Assembly (NCBI GenBank): GCA_029222685.1
Contig: JARHVB010000040.1
Coordinates: 1-33,843 of the forward strand
DNA: 33,843 nt
Origin: Terripilifer ovatus
Lineage (GTDB): Bacteria > Pseudomonadota > Alphaproteobacteria > Rhizobiales > Beijerinckiaceae
Direction of reading: 5' to 3'
Position numbers and translations under genes: made by a program. The notes below the pieces were generated by a model. That model ran no database searches, was not told the DNA's origin, and saw only the letters and a list, made by a program, of their open reading frames with translations. Positions 24,681-33,797 of the stretch are shown piece by piece (the first letter of the stretch is position 1; every line of letters begins with the position of its first letter).

Positions 24681-24748
24681 CTGCCCTTTTGCCTTGGAAC
24701 TGCCGCCAGCGGGCTCTAGATTGAAGAACATTCAAAAGGAGCGCGGCC

Positions 24749-25495
24749 ATGACGACAACACTTGAAACCGGAAGCCCCGCTCCTGCCCCCGCGGATGTTC
24801 GCACCCGCATCATCGATGCCCTGCTGACACTGGCCGGCGAGCGCCGCTGGGAGGAGATTTCCCTTGCCGATGTGGCGGCGCGCGCCGACGTGACGCTTGG
24901 CGATTTCCGCGATCATTTTCCCTCCAAGGGCGCGGTGCTCGCCGCCTTCTCGCGCAACATCGACCGCAAGGTGCTCGACGGCACCACCAGCGATCTTGCC
25001 GGCGAAAGCGCACGCGACCGTCTGTTCGACGTGCTGATGCGCCGGATCGACGCCATGGCGCCCTATCGAGATGGCATCAGAGGCATATCCGAATGGGCCA
25101 GACGCGACCCCGTCAGCGCTCTGGCTCTGAACGGCATGGTGCTCAACTCCATGCGCTTCATGCTGGAAGCCGCCGGCCTCGACAGCGAAGGACCGGCCGG
25201 CAACCTGAAACTACAGGGCCTGGTGATCGCCTGGACGCGCGTGCTCAACACCTGGTTCGACGACGAACCGTCATTGGACAAGACCATGGCGACGCTCGAC
25301 CGCGAATTGACGCGCGGCCAGACGCTGGTTGCCCGCCTCGACGACGCAACGCGGTTGACGGCGCCGCTGCGCTCTCTTGCCGGAGCCATCTTCGCCAACC
25401 GCCGCAATTTCGGCGGCCGTATCCGCGAGCGCTGGAACGAGCAGAACTCCGGCAAACGAAGCTCCGACCCGAGCGACGACGTAACCTCGGTTTAG
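24749..25495 (+). CDS. TetR/AcrR-family transcriptional regulator
   Basis: A 248-residue regulator. The N-terminal helix-turn-helix (about residues 17-62) reads IIDALLTLAGERRWEEISLADVAARADV, then LGDFRDHFPSKGAVLAAF, the TetR pattern. The long C-terminal ligand/dimer region resembles the alphaproteobacterial group related to the COQ9-like TetR proteins. A GGAGCG site precedes the ATG. It follows proC by 68 bases on the same strand. Its target is not evident; the nearest divergent or adjacent genes do not suggest a drug pump. Confidence 0.85.
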   Translation: MTTTLETGSPAPAPADVRTRIIDALLTLAGERRWEEISLADVAARADVTLGDFRDHFPSKGAVLAAFSRNIDRKVLDGTTSDLAGESARDRLFDVLMRRIDAMAPYRDGIRGISEWARRDPVSALALNGMVLNSMRFMLEAAGLDSEGPAGNLKLQGLVIAWTRVLNTWFDDEPSLDKTMATLDRELTRGQTLVARLDDATRLTAPLRSLAGAIFANRRNFGGRIRERWNEQNSGKRSSDPSDDVTSV

Positions 25496-25512
25496 CTTTC
25501 TGAAAGCCAGAC

Positions 25513-25545
25513 GCGTCTTTTCGATCCAAGTGGATCGAAAAACGC
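25513..25545. repeat. Inverted repeat between convergent genes
   Basis: TTTTCGATCC (25518-25527) and GGATCGAAAA (25532-25541) form a perfect 10-bp stem with an AAGT loop; GCGT/ACGC extends it with one bulged base. It sits in the 54-base gap between the TetR gene and the convergent amidohydrolase. On both strands the A-run, not a T-run, is at the 3' side, so it is not a classical terminator. It is reminiscent of rhizobial intergenic palindromes. Confidence 0.65.
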
Positions 25546-25549
25546 TATG

Positions 25550-26659
25550 TTACGCCCATTTCTTCAGAATGCGCGTCGCATTGTCGTGGCCTATCGCGCG
25601 CTCCACCGATGGTTCGAGTTTGGCCTCTTCGAGTTCGTGCACGCCGGTCGTCGTCGGCCCGAACGGCGCGTCCGAGCCGAACAGCAACTGGCTTGAAGGC
25701 ACGAATTTCAGCAAGGCAGCGATCATCGGCGGTGATGAGGCGCTTGCCGTATCGTAATGCAGCTTGCGCAAGGCGGCCATTGCGCCATCGGGGTAGAATT
25801 CCTTCACCTCCTTGCGGCGTCCCATTTCCTTGGTGATCCGCTCCGCCAGTACCGGCGTCGTACCGCCGCCATGCGAGAAGATCCAGGTGATGTCGCGATG
25901 TTTCGCGAACGTGCCGTTCATCAACATGCTGACGATGGCCCGCGTCGAGTCGAACGGATATTCGACAGTCTGCGGCAGAAGGTTGGGCAGCACGCTGCCG
26001 CAACAGGCGGCAGATGTCGGATGGAAGAACACCACGGCCTTGCGGCGGTTCAATTCCTCGAACACCGGATTGAACGATGCATCGCCGGGATATTTGCCGT
26101 CATAGGTTGTCAGCAGGCCGATGCCATCTGCCTTCAACATATCAAGTGCGTGGGCGATTTCCTTGAGACTGCCTTCGGTATCAGGCAGCGGAATCGTCGC
26201 GAACAGGCCGAAACGTCCCGGAAAAGTGGTCATCTGCTCGGCGGCGTAGTAGTTCCACATGCGCGCCAGCCTGCGTCCCGCAGCCACATCGCCAAACCAG
26301 ACGCCCGGCGTCGAGATCGACGCAATGGCGGTCTGGATGCCGGCCTTGTCCATGCTTTCGAGCGTCTTCTGCGGCGTCCATGACAGCAATGTATCGGCGC
26401 CGAGATTATGCGAGAAGCTGAGGCGCTTGTGTTCCTCCTCCATATATTTCGGCGGCAGAAAATGATGATGCACGTCGATGCGCCAGTTCTTCTGCGGTTC
26501 CGGCTTCGGCTGCGCGAAGGCGGGCGTCACGCTTGCGGCAAGCGGCACGCTGGCTGCGCTGGCAAGAAAACTGCGGCGGCTCATGCGCGTCCCGCGCCCC
26601 AGAACAAGCGGCGGACAGCAGACGCAGTCGGCCGATGAAAGACCATGCGGGCCATTCAT
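25550..26659 (-). CDS. Tat-exported amidohydrolase (ACMSD-like, Amidohydro_2)
   Basis: A 369-residue metal-dependent TIM-barrel hydrolase or decarboxylase. An N-terminal ADCVCCPPL segment is followed by the twin-arginine signal SRRSFLASAA (27-36) and a hydrophobic stretch ending TPAFAQ, so export folded through Tat is expected. The metal site starts with IDVHHHFLPP (64-66); FHPT, FSHGGG and LFGSDAPFG supply further ligands. This is the 2-amino-3-carboxymuconate-semialdehyde / 6-methylsalicylate decarboxylase superfamily; the substrate is unknown. GGGAGGAAACC precedes the ATG at 26659, which decides the start over an ATG at 26674. Confidence 0.88.
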   Translation of the reverse strand: MNGPHGLSSADCVCCPPLVLGRGTRMSRRSFLASAASVPLAASVTPAFAQPKPEPQKNWRIDVHHHFLPPKYMEEEHKRLSFSHNLGADTLLSWTPQKTLESMDKAGIQTAIASISTPGVWFGDVAAGRRLARMWNYYAAEQMTTFPGRFGLFATIPLPDTEGSLKEIAHALDMLKADGIGLLTTYDGKYPGDASFNPVFEELNRRKAVVFFHPTSAACCGSVLPNLLPQTVEYPFDSTRAIVSMLMNGTFAKHRDITWIFSHGGGTTPVLAERITKEMGRRKEVKEFYPDGAMAALRKLHYDTASASSPPMIAALLKFVPSSQLLFGSDAPFGPTTTGVHELEEAKLEPSVERAIGHDNATRILKKWA

Positions 26660-26910
26660 GTGGTTTCCTCCCATGGTGCGTTGGCACGCTTATCCAAACG
26701 GACGCGGCTTTGATCTTGGCTTTGGAGCCTGCCACACTTCTCAACGCGCGCAAAGCGAACTGATTTGTATCGCATTATGAGCCGCCATTCTGTGATCCGG
26801 CTGCGCGCTGAGGCACAAATAAACAAGCTCAGACCGAAACGTTTGCAACAGCTTCGGCGTTCATCACCGGCTCTCACCCGGCCAAACAGCCACTGCCGGA
26901 AGAACGGGCT

Positions 26911-28089
26911 ATGACGGGCGGAAAGCGACCGCCTCTATGTTATCATCGCCTCATGAACCGGATTGCTTCATCTCCGCTCTGGCCCGGCGTGCCTCTGGCA
27001 CTTGCTGCGGCGCTGCTGTTTGGCGCGACCGCCCCCCTGTCGAAGCAATTGCTCGGCTCGGTCGATCCGCAATTGCTTGCAGGCCTGCTTTATCTCGGCG
27101 CGGGTCTCGGCCTCGCCGGTATCCGCTTCGTCCGCAATGCTGTCGGGCTGCCGTCTCCGGAAACGCCGCTGCGCCGCGCGGACATGCCGTGGCTGGCAGC
27201 CGTCATTGTATTCGGCGGCATATTGGGGCCGCTGCTGCTGATGCTTGGCCTGCAACGGACCGACGCCGCCTCCGGCTCGCTGCTGCTGAATCTTGAAGGT
27301 CTCGCCACCATGGCCATCGCCTGGCTGGTGTTTCGGGAAAATGTCGATCGCCGGCTGCTCATCGGCGCCTTCGCGATCCTGCTCGGCGCCGTCGTTCTGT
27401 CTTGGCAAGGACAGACTTGGCAAGGACAGACTTGGCAAGGACAGACTTGGCAAGGACAGACTTGGCAAGGACAGCTCTGGAACGCGCAACAGGTTTCGCT
27501 CGACGCCGGCGCAGCCTTCATTGCCGCCGCCTGTCTGGCCTGGGGCATCGACAACAATCTCACCCGCAAGCTGTCATCGTCCGATCCCGTCGAGATCGCT
27601 TTCGCCAAAGGCCTTGCGGCCGGCGTCGTCAACATCGCCATCGCGTTTACGCGCGGCGCGCAGATGCCTCCGGCGAGCATGGCGGGCGCTGCCGCGATTG
27701 TCGGATTTCTCGGCGTCGGCGTCAGCCTGGTGCTGTTCGTTCTCGCCCTGCGCCATCTCGGCGCGGCGCGCACCGGCGCCTATTTCTCGCTGGCGCCTTT
27801 CGTCGGCGCCGTTGTGGCCATCGGCTTTCTGCACGAACCGGCGACGCTGAAACTGCTGCTGGCCGGCCTGCTCATGGCGCTCGGCCTGTGGCTGCATCTG
27901 GCCGAGCGCCATAACCACGAACATCGGCACGGCGCGATCGACCATGAACACGCGCATGTCCACGACGAACATCACACCCATGTTCACGCAGGTCCGGTAA
28001 GCGAACCCCATTCGCATCCGCATCGACATGAGCCGCTGACCCACGCCCATGTCCACTATCCCGACCAGCATCATCGGCACGATCATTAA
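26911..28089 (+). CDS. EamA/DMT-family transporter with histidine-rich tail
   Basis: A 392-residue, ten-helix transporter of two EamA repeats (first from PGVPLALAAALLFGATAPLSKQ, second from AAFIAAACLAWGIDNNLTRKL). The linker between them carries five WQGQ units from a 15-bp tandem repeat. After the last helix, a 59-residue tail from ERHNHEHRH to the stop has 23 histidines, likely to bind Zn, Ni or Co and perhaps making this a metal exporter. GGAAG lies 8 bases before the ATG at 26911; an ATG at 26953 (MNRIASS) without a ribosome site is closer to the usual family start. Confidence 0.88.
   Translation: MTGGKRPPLCYHRLMNRIASSPLWPGVPLALAAALLFGATAPLSKQLLGSVDPQLLAGLLYLGAGLGLAGIRFVRNAVGLPSPETPLRRADMPWLAAVIVFGGILGPLLLMLGLQRTDAASGSLLLNLEGLATMAIAWLVFRENVDRRLLIGAFAILLGAVVLSWQGQTWQGQTWQGQTWQGQTWQGQLWNAQQVSLDAGAAFIAAACLAWGIDNNLTRKLSSSDPVEIAFAKGLAAGVVNIAIAFTRGAQMPPASMAGAAAIVGFLGVGVSLVLFVLALRHLGAARTGAYFSLAPFVGAVVAIGFLHEPATLKLLLAGLLMALGLWLHLAERHNHEHRHGAIDHEHAHVHDEHHTHVHAGPVSEPHSHPHRHEPLTHAHVHYPDQHHRHDH
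27401..27475 (+). repeat. 15-bp tandem repeat, five copies, in the EamA gene
   Basis: CTTGGCAAGGACAGA occurs four times perfectly (27401-27460) and once with a changed last base (27461-27475). It is in frame and encodes WQGQT units in the loop between the two EamA domains. Confidence 0.97.
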
Positions 28090-28294
28090 GCCGCGCCACT
28101 TGAAGATGTGCACAGGCTGCAGCCGTGGACATAAATTGGTCCTGACTTTGCCTCAAGATGTGGCAGTATCTGTCATATTGTCCATGAATCGTCATGTAAG
28201 ACACTGAAATTCATCGATTTGCAGTTCGTAATTTGATTCGGAAAAGCTGCAACGGACGTGCTTTCAAGCGGGCGCTTCGATTGCGGCGAATAGC

Positions 28295-29668
28295 GTGGGA
28301 TGGTGTGGGTTGGTTGTACAGAAGAAACATTCGGGCCGGTTTGGTGCGCGGTCCGTCGAGCCGCCGCCCCCACCGCCCCCAGGTCTTACCGCCCGCCTGT
28401 CGGCCTCCAATGCGTTGGCGGATATATTAGGCAGCGCCCACTCCATCGAAGACCGGCTCGTCGCCCTTAAGAACAGTGATCTCGAGCCGCGTGACAAGGC
28501 GCTGGTCCGCTCGATCCTGGCTGCATCCCTGCGGCATCTCGGCTCGATTCGCACCCTGTTGGCGAAAGCTCTCGAACGCGGCCTGCCGAAAAAATCCGGC
28601 GCGCTGGAATGGTACCTGGTCACGGCAGCGGCACAGATTCTTTATATGGACGTTCCCGATCATGCGGCCGTCGATCTTGCCGTGCATGCAGCCAAACGCG
28701 ATCCGCGATCAGCGCCGTTCGCCGGTCTCGCCAATGCAGTCTTGCGCAATATCGTACGCGCCAAGGATGAACCCGGCGCCATCGCCGATCCGTTCATCGA
28801 CACGCCGCAATGGCTCGCGGCGCGCTGGATCAAGACTTACGGCCGCGAACTGGCGGCGCAGATCGCCCATATGCACGGTCTCGAGCCGACGCTCGACCTG
28901 ACGGTGAAGTCGGCTCCGGCCGAATGGGCCGCGCGGCTCGGCGGCATCGTGCTGCCGACCGGATCGGTGCGGCTGGCGACGCACACTGCCATCGAAGCAC
29001 TGGAAGGCTATGACGAAGGCGCCTGGTGGGTACAGGATGCGGCCGCCGCCCTGCCGGCGCGGCTGTTGAACGTCCATGCCGGCGAACGCGTCGGCGATCT
29101 CTGCGCTGCGCCCGGCGGCAAGACCGCACAACTGGCTCTGACCGGCGCCCATGTGGTCGCTGTCGACCGGTCTGCCGAGCGCATGAAAAGAGTCGCCGAA
29201 AATCTGACCCGCCTCGGCTTCAACGCCGAATTGCATGTGGGTGACGCGCTCAGCTTCGATGCCGCGCCGTTCGACGCAATCCTGCTCGACGCGCCATGCT
29301 CCGGCACCGGCACGATCCGCCGCCATCCCGATATCGCCTGGATCAAGCGCACAAGCGACATTGCGGCGCTGGCCGCGCTGCAGACGAAAATGCTCGATCG
29401 CAGCTGCGCCATGCTCAAGCCCGGCGGACGGCTGGTCTATTCGACCTGCTCGCTGGAACCTGAGGAAGGCGAACAGCAGATTGCAACCCTGCTGCGCCGC
29501 AATCCGGATCTCAAGCGCTTGCCCATCAGCGCCGACGAGATCGGCGGCATCGGTGAATGCGTGACACAGGAGGGCGATATACGCACCTTGCCCGCTCATC
29601 TCGCCAATGGCGATCCGCGTCTCGCAGGCCTCGACGGTTTCTTTGTCGCCCGCCTGCAACGCAAATAA
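28295..29668 (+). CDS. RsmB-family 16S rRNA (cytosine-5) methyltransferase
   Basis: A 457-residue enzyme with a NusB-like N-terminal domain (about 30-160) and a C-terminal m5C RNA methyltransferase. The SAM motif is VGDLCAAPGGKTAQLAL; motif IV is DAPCSGTGTIRRHPD with C335, and motif VI is YSTCSLEPEEGE with the nucleophile C385. It should methylate a 16S rRNA cytosine (C967 in E. coli). Residues 23-29 are seven prolines just before the NusB domain. The start is unsure; the ATG at 28295 has no good ribosome site. The 205 bases upstream contain GGCTGCAGCC, a short perfect palindrome, and no gene. Confidence 0.9.
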   Translation: MGWCGLVVQKKHSGRFGARSVEPPPPPPPGLTARLSASNALADILGSAHSIEDRLVALKNSDLEPRDKALVRSILAASLRHLGSIRTLLAKALERGLPKKSGALEWYLVTAAAQILYMDVPDHAAVDLAVHAAKRDPRSAPFAGLANAVLRNIVRAKDEPGAIADPFIDTPQWLAARWIKTYGRELAAQIAHMHGLEPTLDLTVKSAPAEWAARLGGIVLPTGSVRLATHTAIEALEGYDEGAWWVQDAAAALPARLLNVHAGERVGDLCAAPGGKTAQLALTGAHVVAVDRSAERMKRVAENLTRLGFNAELHVGDALSFDAAPFDAILLDAPCSGTGTIRRHPDIAWIKRTSDIAALAALQTKMLDRSCAMLKPGGRLVYSTCSLEPEEGEQQIATLLRRNPDLKRLPISADEIGGIGECVTQEGDIRTLPAHLANGDPRLAGLDGFFVARLQRK

Positions 29669-29797
29669 CCGGGTTTCACCGGCACGGTGATATCCCGGTG
29701 CTCGCAATTCGCTCAAAACGTATCAATCATTTACTATACTGGTCATGAGATTCAGGGGCAGACGCCGGACGCAGCGGTCCGGCGGCTCTGCAAGACG

Positions 29798-29817
29798 TGA
29801 GGAGGCCCGGCGCGTTG
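29798..29817 (+). promoter_or_regulatory. Ribosome binding site deciding a TTG start
   Basis: GAGGAGG (about 29799-29805) is followed after 9 bases by TTG at 29815. The upstream in-frame GTG at 29797 would place the Shine-Dalgarno inside the coding sequence, so TTG is the better start for the heparinase-like gene. Confidence 0.6.
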
Positions 29818-31527
29818 ACGACCGTAACCGTCGCTGAACAGGTGACGATCTCACGGCTTGCTTTGGCGCTCGCGGTTCGCTCGACCCGCAGAACGCTCGC
29901 ATGGCCGTGGCGGTTTGTTGCCGATTTCAGCACGCGCGGGCCGCGCTCGCTGGCGATCGCGCCGCAGGACATCCGCACCAGCGATCCCACCGTCGCCGAC
30001 GATATTTATGCCGGCCATTTTCATTTCGCCGGCAAGGTCGTCGATTCGCACGGCATATCTCCCTTCGCCATCGCCAGCGGCTCGCCCGAGTGGGAAGCTT
30101 CCCTTGTCGGCTTTGCCTGGCTGCGCCATTTGCGTGCCGCCGAATCCGAACTGGCGCGCGCCAATGCGAGAGCCCTGATCGACGAATGGATCGGCCTGCA
30201 GGGCAATAAAGCCAACATCATCGCCTGGCAGCCCATGGTGGCGGCGCGCCGGCTGATGGCCTGGATCAGCCATTCGCCGCTGGTGCTGGAAGGCGCGGAC
30301 GCCGCCTTCTACCGGCGCATGATGAAAAGCATCGGCAAGCATGTGCTGTTCCTCAAGCGCGCCGTCGCCGATGGCCTGCAGGGCGAAGCGCGCCTGTTCG
30401 CCGTGCTGGCGCTGACGCAGGCGGGCCTGTGCGCCGTAGGCCTTGAAAGCTCGCGCCGCAAGTTCGAAAAACTGCTGGTCACGACGTTGCAGCAGCAGAT
30501 ATTGCCCGATGGCGGACATGTGTCGCGCAATCCGCAAATCCTGATCGATCTGCTGCTCGATCTGCTGCCGCTGCGCCAGGCCTTTGCCGCGCGCGGATTG
30601 CCGATTCCGCAGGAACTGATCAGTTGCGTCGACCGCATCCTTCCGATGCTGCGCATGCTGCGCCATGGCGATTCGTCCCTGGCCTTGTTCAACGGCATGG
30701 CCGTCACTGCGCCAGACACTTTGGCAACCGTGCTTGCTTATGACGACGCCCGCGCCCAGCCGATCCTGAACGCGCATTATTCCGGCTATCAGCGAATGGA
30801 GGCCGGCCGCACCGTCGTCATTTGCGACGCCGGGGCACCGCCGCCGCCGGAGTTTTCGGCCAGGGCGCACGCCGGCACGCTTGCTTTCGAATTGTCGTTC
30901 GAGAGCCAGCGCATTTTCGTCAATTGCGGCGCCCCGCCCCAGTCGCGCGGCGCCCTGCGCGAGGCAGCCAGACTGACGGCGGCCCATTCGACTCTCGTTC
31001 TTGCCGATACGTCGTCGTCGCGCTTCGCCGGCGACGGTCTTGCCGGGAAGGTCGCCGAAGGACTGATCGTTGCCGGCCCGGCGCCGGTCGAGACCAGGCG
31101 GCAGGAGAGCAACAACGCGACCGATGGCGCGATCGTCATCGAGGCCACCCATGACGGCTATGTTCCGGCCTTCGGCGCGCTGCATCGCCGAAGCCTCAGC
31201 CTGTCCGCCGACGGCCGGCGGCTGGAAGGCGTCGACACGCTGCTGAAGCCGCCCAAGGGCAAGGTCATGGCGCGGGCCGATTATGCGATTCGCTTCCATC
31301 TGCACCCGCTGGTGCGCGCCGGCACCGTCGAAAACGGCCAGGGTCTGCTGTTGGCCCTGCCGACCGGCGAAGCCTGGATATTCCACGCCTCGGGCCTGCC
31401 CCTGTCGTTGGAGGAAAGCATCTTCCTGGCCGCCGCCGACGGTCCCCGCACGACCATGCAGATCGTCATCCGCGGCAATACCGCGACGCAGCCGCAAGTT
31501 TCCTGGGTACTCGACCGAACGGCTTAG
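29815..31527 (+). CDS. Heparinase II/III family protein
   Basis: A 570-residue protein with an N-terminal alpha-helical toroid (about 90-300, including EWEASLVGFAWLRHL, NKANIIAWQPMVAARRL and GLQGEARLFAVLALTQAGL) and a C-terminal beta domain typical of heparinase II/III (from about 320; GYQRMEAGRTVVICDAG, ELSFESQRIFVNCG). Family members are polysaccharide lyases, but the alphaproteobacterial version beside purH has no proven substrate. No signal peptide is evident. The order rsmB-like, heparinase, purH is conserved in Hyphomicrobiales. The gene is intact. Confidence 0.88.
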   Translation: MTTVTVAEQVTISRLALALAVRSTRRTLAWPWRFVADFSTRGPRSLAIAPQDIRTSDPTVADDIYAGHFHFAGKVVDSHGISPFAIASGSPEWEASLVGFAWLRHLRAAESELARANARALIDEWIGLQGNKANIIAWQPMVAARRLMAWISHSPLVLEGADAAFYRRMMKSIGKHVLFLKRAVADGLQGEARLFAVLALTQAGLCAVGLESSRRKFEKLLVTTLQQQILPDGGHVSRNPQILIDLLLDLLPLRQAFAARGLPIPQELISCVDRILPMLRMLRHGDSSLALFNGMAVTAPDTLATVLAYDDARAQPILNAHYSGYQRMEAGRTVVICDAGAPPPPEFSARAHAGTLAFELSFESQRIFVNCGAPPQSRGALREAARLTAAHSTLVLADTSSSRFAGDGLAGKVAEGLIVAGPAPVETRRQESNNATDGAIVIEATHDGYVPAFGALHRRSLSLSADGRRLEGVDTLLKPPKGKVMARADYAIRFHLHPLVRAGTVENGQGLLLALPTGEAWIFHASGLPLSLEESIFLAAADGPRTTMQIVIRGNTATQPQVSWVLDRTA

Positions 31528-31647
31528 GATTCGCACGGAATCCGTCTATTTAGCCCTGGTTAAGCTTCCCAGGCTGTCGCTCGCGTGCTAATCGCCCGCC
31601 AGCATCAATTTCCCCGCTTTCGAGCCGAGACCCGAGACCCATCCCCC

Positions 31648-33240
31648 ATGCCCCGCGATCTCCGCCGCGTCACCCGCGCGCTCATTTCCGTTTCTGACAA
31701 GACCGGCCTCATCGAGTTCGCTCGCGCCCTAAGCCAGCGCAATATCGAGCTGATCTCCACCGGGGGAACGCGCAAGGCCATCGCCGACGCCGGCATTCCG
31801 GTCAGGGACGTGGCCGACGTCACCGGCTTTCCCGAAATGATGGACGGCAGGGTCAAGACCCTGCATCCCAAGGTCCATGGCGGTCTGCTGGCGATCCGTG
31901 AGAATCCCGAGCATGAAGCCGCCATGCTCGCGCACGGCATCGCGCCGATCGATCTCCTGATCGTCAATCTCTATCCGTTCGAGGCCACCGTCGCCAAAAA
32001 CGCGAGCTATGACGACTGCATCGAAAATATCGACATCGGCGGCCCGGCGATGATTCGCGGCGCTGCCAAGAATCACAACGATGTCGCCGTCGTGGTCGAT
32101 GTCGCGGATTATGCGCTCGTGCTCGACACATTGGCGAAGCAGGACGGCGCCACCGATCTCGAACTTCGCAAGCGCCTCGCCCAGAAGGCCTATGCGCGCA
32201 CCGCAGCCTATGACGCAGCGATTTCCAACTGGTTCGCCGCCGAGATCGGCGAAGACACGCCGGACTACCGCGCCATCGGCGGCGTGCTGGCCGAGAAGAT
32301 GCGCTACGGCGAGAACCCGCATCAGTCGGCCGGCTTCTACCGTACCCCGGAGAAACGCTTCGGCGTTTCGACCGCCCGGCAATTGCAGGGCAAGACGCTC
32401 TCCTACAACAATGTCAACGACACCGATGCGGCGTTCGAATGCGTCGCCGAGTTCGATCCGGCGCGCACCGCCGCCGTTGCCATCATCAAGCACGCCAACC
32501 CCTGCGGCGTCGCCGAAGGCGCGTCCCTGCGCGAAGCCTATGAGAAGGCGCTGCGCTGCGACCCGGTCTCCGCCTTCGGCGGCATTGTCGCCCTCAACCG
32601 CAAGCTCGACGCCGAGGCCGCACGCGAGATCGTCAAGATCTTCACCGAGGTCATCATCGCGCCGGAAGCCGACGACGAAGCCATCGCCCTCATCGCGGCC
32701 AAGAAGAATCTGCGCCTGCTGGTCACTGGCGGCCTGCCCGATCCGCGCGCCAAGAGCCTCACCTTGCGCACCGTCTCCGGCGGGCTGCTTGTGCAGGGCC
32801 GCGACAATGCCGTTGTCGACGACATGGAATTACGTGTTGTGACCAAGCGCACACCGACGCCGGGCGAACTTGTCGACCTCAAATTTGCTTTCAGAATATG
32901 TAAACATGTGAAGTCGAACGCCATCGTCTATGTGAAAGACGGCGCCACCGTCGGCATCGGTGCAGGCCAGATGTCGCGCGTCGATTCCTCCCGCATCGCC
33001 GCGTGGAAAGCTGCCGAAGCGGCCAAGGCGGCCGGGCTTTCGGCCTCTTTCGCCAAGGGCTCGGTGGTCGCCTCCGATGCCTTTTTTCCTTTTGCTGACG
33101 GGCTCTTAGCTGCGGCGGAAGCGGGCGCCACAGCGGTCATCCAGCCCGGCGGCTCGATGCGCGACGACGAGGTCATCAAGGCTGCAGACGAAGCAGGCCT
33201 CGCCATGGTGATGACCGGCCATCGTCACTTCCGCCACTGA
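31648..33240 (+). CDS. purH: Bifunctional AICAR formyltransferase / IMP cyclohydrolase
   Basis: A 530-residue enzyme for the last two steps of IMP synthesis. The N-terminal MGS-like cyclohydrolase domain (ALISVSDKTGLIEFARAL, STGGTRKAI, GRVKTLHPKVHGGLL) is followed by the formyltransferase domain with RYGENPHQSA, the catalytic KHANPCGVA and the SAFGGIVALN segment. It ends normally with MVMTGHRHFRH. I start at the ATG at 31648 because MPRDLRRVTRALISVSDKTG matches the family start; a GTG at 31585 is less likely. Confidence 0.97.
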   Translation: MPRDLRRVTRALISVSDKTGLIEFARALSQRNIELISTGGTRKAIADAGIPVRDVADVTGFPEMMDGRVKTLHPKVHGGLLAIRENPEHEAAMLAHGIAPIDLLIVNLYPFEATVAKNASYDDCIENIDIGGPAMIRGAAKNHNDVAVVVDVADYALVLDTLAKQDGATDLELRKRLAQKAYARTAAYDAAISNWFAAEIGEDTPDYRAIGGVLAEKMRYGENPHQSAGFYRTPEKRFGVSTARQLQGKTLSYNNVNDTDAAFECVAEFDPARTAAVAIIKHANPCGVAEGASLREAYEKALRCDPVSAFGGIVALNRKLDAEAAREIVKIFTEVIIAPEADDEAIALIAAKKNLRLLVTGGLPDPRAKSLTLRTVSGGLLVQGRDNAVVDDMELRVVTKRTPTPGELVDLKFAFRICKHVKSNAIVYVKDGATVGIGAGQMSRVDSSRIAAWKAAEAAKAAGLSASFAKGSVVASDAFFPFADGLLAAAEAGATAVIQPGGSMRDDEVIKAADEAGLAMVMTGHRHFRH

Positions 33241-33404
33241 GCGAAGCGACGCTTCCGCAGTTGCATTCAGCCCTGGTTCATCGCCGGAATTTTATAAGAC
33301 ACGAAAGCGTGCGCCTTCGCACTGAATGCGGACGCAAACTCGCCATTAATGGGATCGAAACCTGCTGAGACTAGGAGCAGGGGTAGATTGCAGGAGTATA
33401 GGAC

Positions 33405-33686
33405 GTGCAGGTCAGTACCAATCACGAAATTCAGGGTAGCCGTGTTGTTCGCGAGATCGGGCGTATTTCGGCCGCGACAGGTTGGCATGGCACCATCAAC
33501 GGTTCAGCAGAAGAGCTGCGCGCCCGTGCGCTGCAGCGGTTGATCGCCCAGGCCAAGGATTACGAAGCCGACGCCATCGTCGATGTGGATTATTCCGTCG
33601 ATGGGGTTCAGGCCTGCGACCTGTCGCCTGTTTCCCTCAAGCGGGTTGCTGTCTCCGGCGTCGCCGTGAAGCTCGCCCGCGGCTGA
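33405..33686 (+). CDS. YbjQ-family (heavy-metal-binding-like) small protein
   Basis: A 93-residue protein of the YbjQ/UPF0145 type: an early V/G-rich strand (IQGSRVVREIGRISA), a helix (SAEELRARALQRLIAQAKDYEADAIVDVDYSVD) and a final VAVSGVAVKL strand. It lacks the usual TT.....R motif at the very start and the cysteine pattern needed to argue for metal binding, so function is unknown. The GTG start is preceded by GGAG (GCAGGAGTATAGGAC). It lies 164 bases after purH, a gap with no other gene. Confidence 0.75.
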   Translation: MQVSTNHEIQGSRVVREIGRISAATGWHGTINGSAEELRARALQRLIAQAKDYEADAIVDVDYSVDGVQACDLSPVSLKRVAVSGVAVKLARG

Positions 33687-33760
33687 AACAGCCTTAAGCA
33701 CCTTCGTCACTTGATACGCGGCGTTAAAAGCCCAACAGGAGCCCTCATCCTTGTAAGTTG

Positions 33761-33797
33761 AAAGCCGCACCAGAAGATGCATCATCTGGTGCGGTTT
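33761..33797. terminator. Strong hairpin, possible terminator
   Basis: CCGCACCAGA (33765-33774) and TCTGGTGCGG (33785-33794) form a perfect 10-bp stem; the loop AGATGCATCA can pair further through GATGCATC. It is followed by TTTC on the plus strand and preceded by GAAAG, so it could work weakly in both directions. It lies about 80 bases past the YbjQ-family stop. Confidence 0.5.

Noticed and set aside
27401..27475. Possible CRISPR-like array
   Set aside because: The units are contiguous 15-mers without spacers and lie in a reading frame.
28362..28382. C-rich run as a regulatory or G-quadruplex element
   Set aside because: It encodes seven prolines in the RsmB-type protein; coding use explains it without another role.
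29851..31536. 561-codon frame antisense to the heparinase-like gene
   Set aside because: No recognisable domain, and the plus-strand frame has the family features and a ribosome site.
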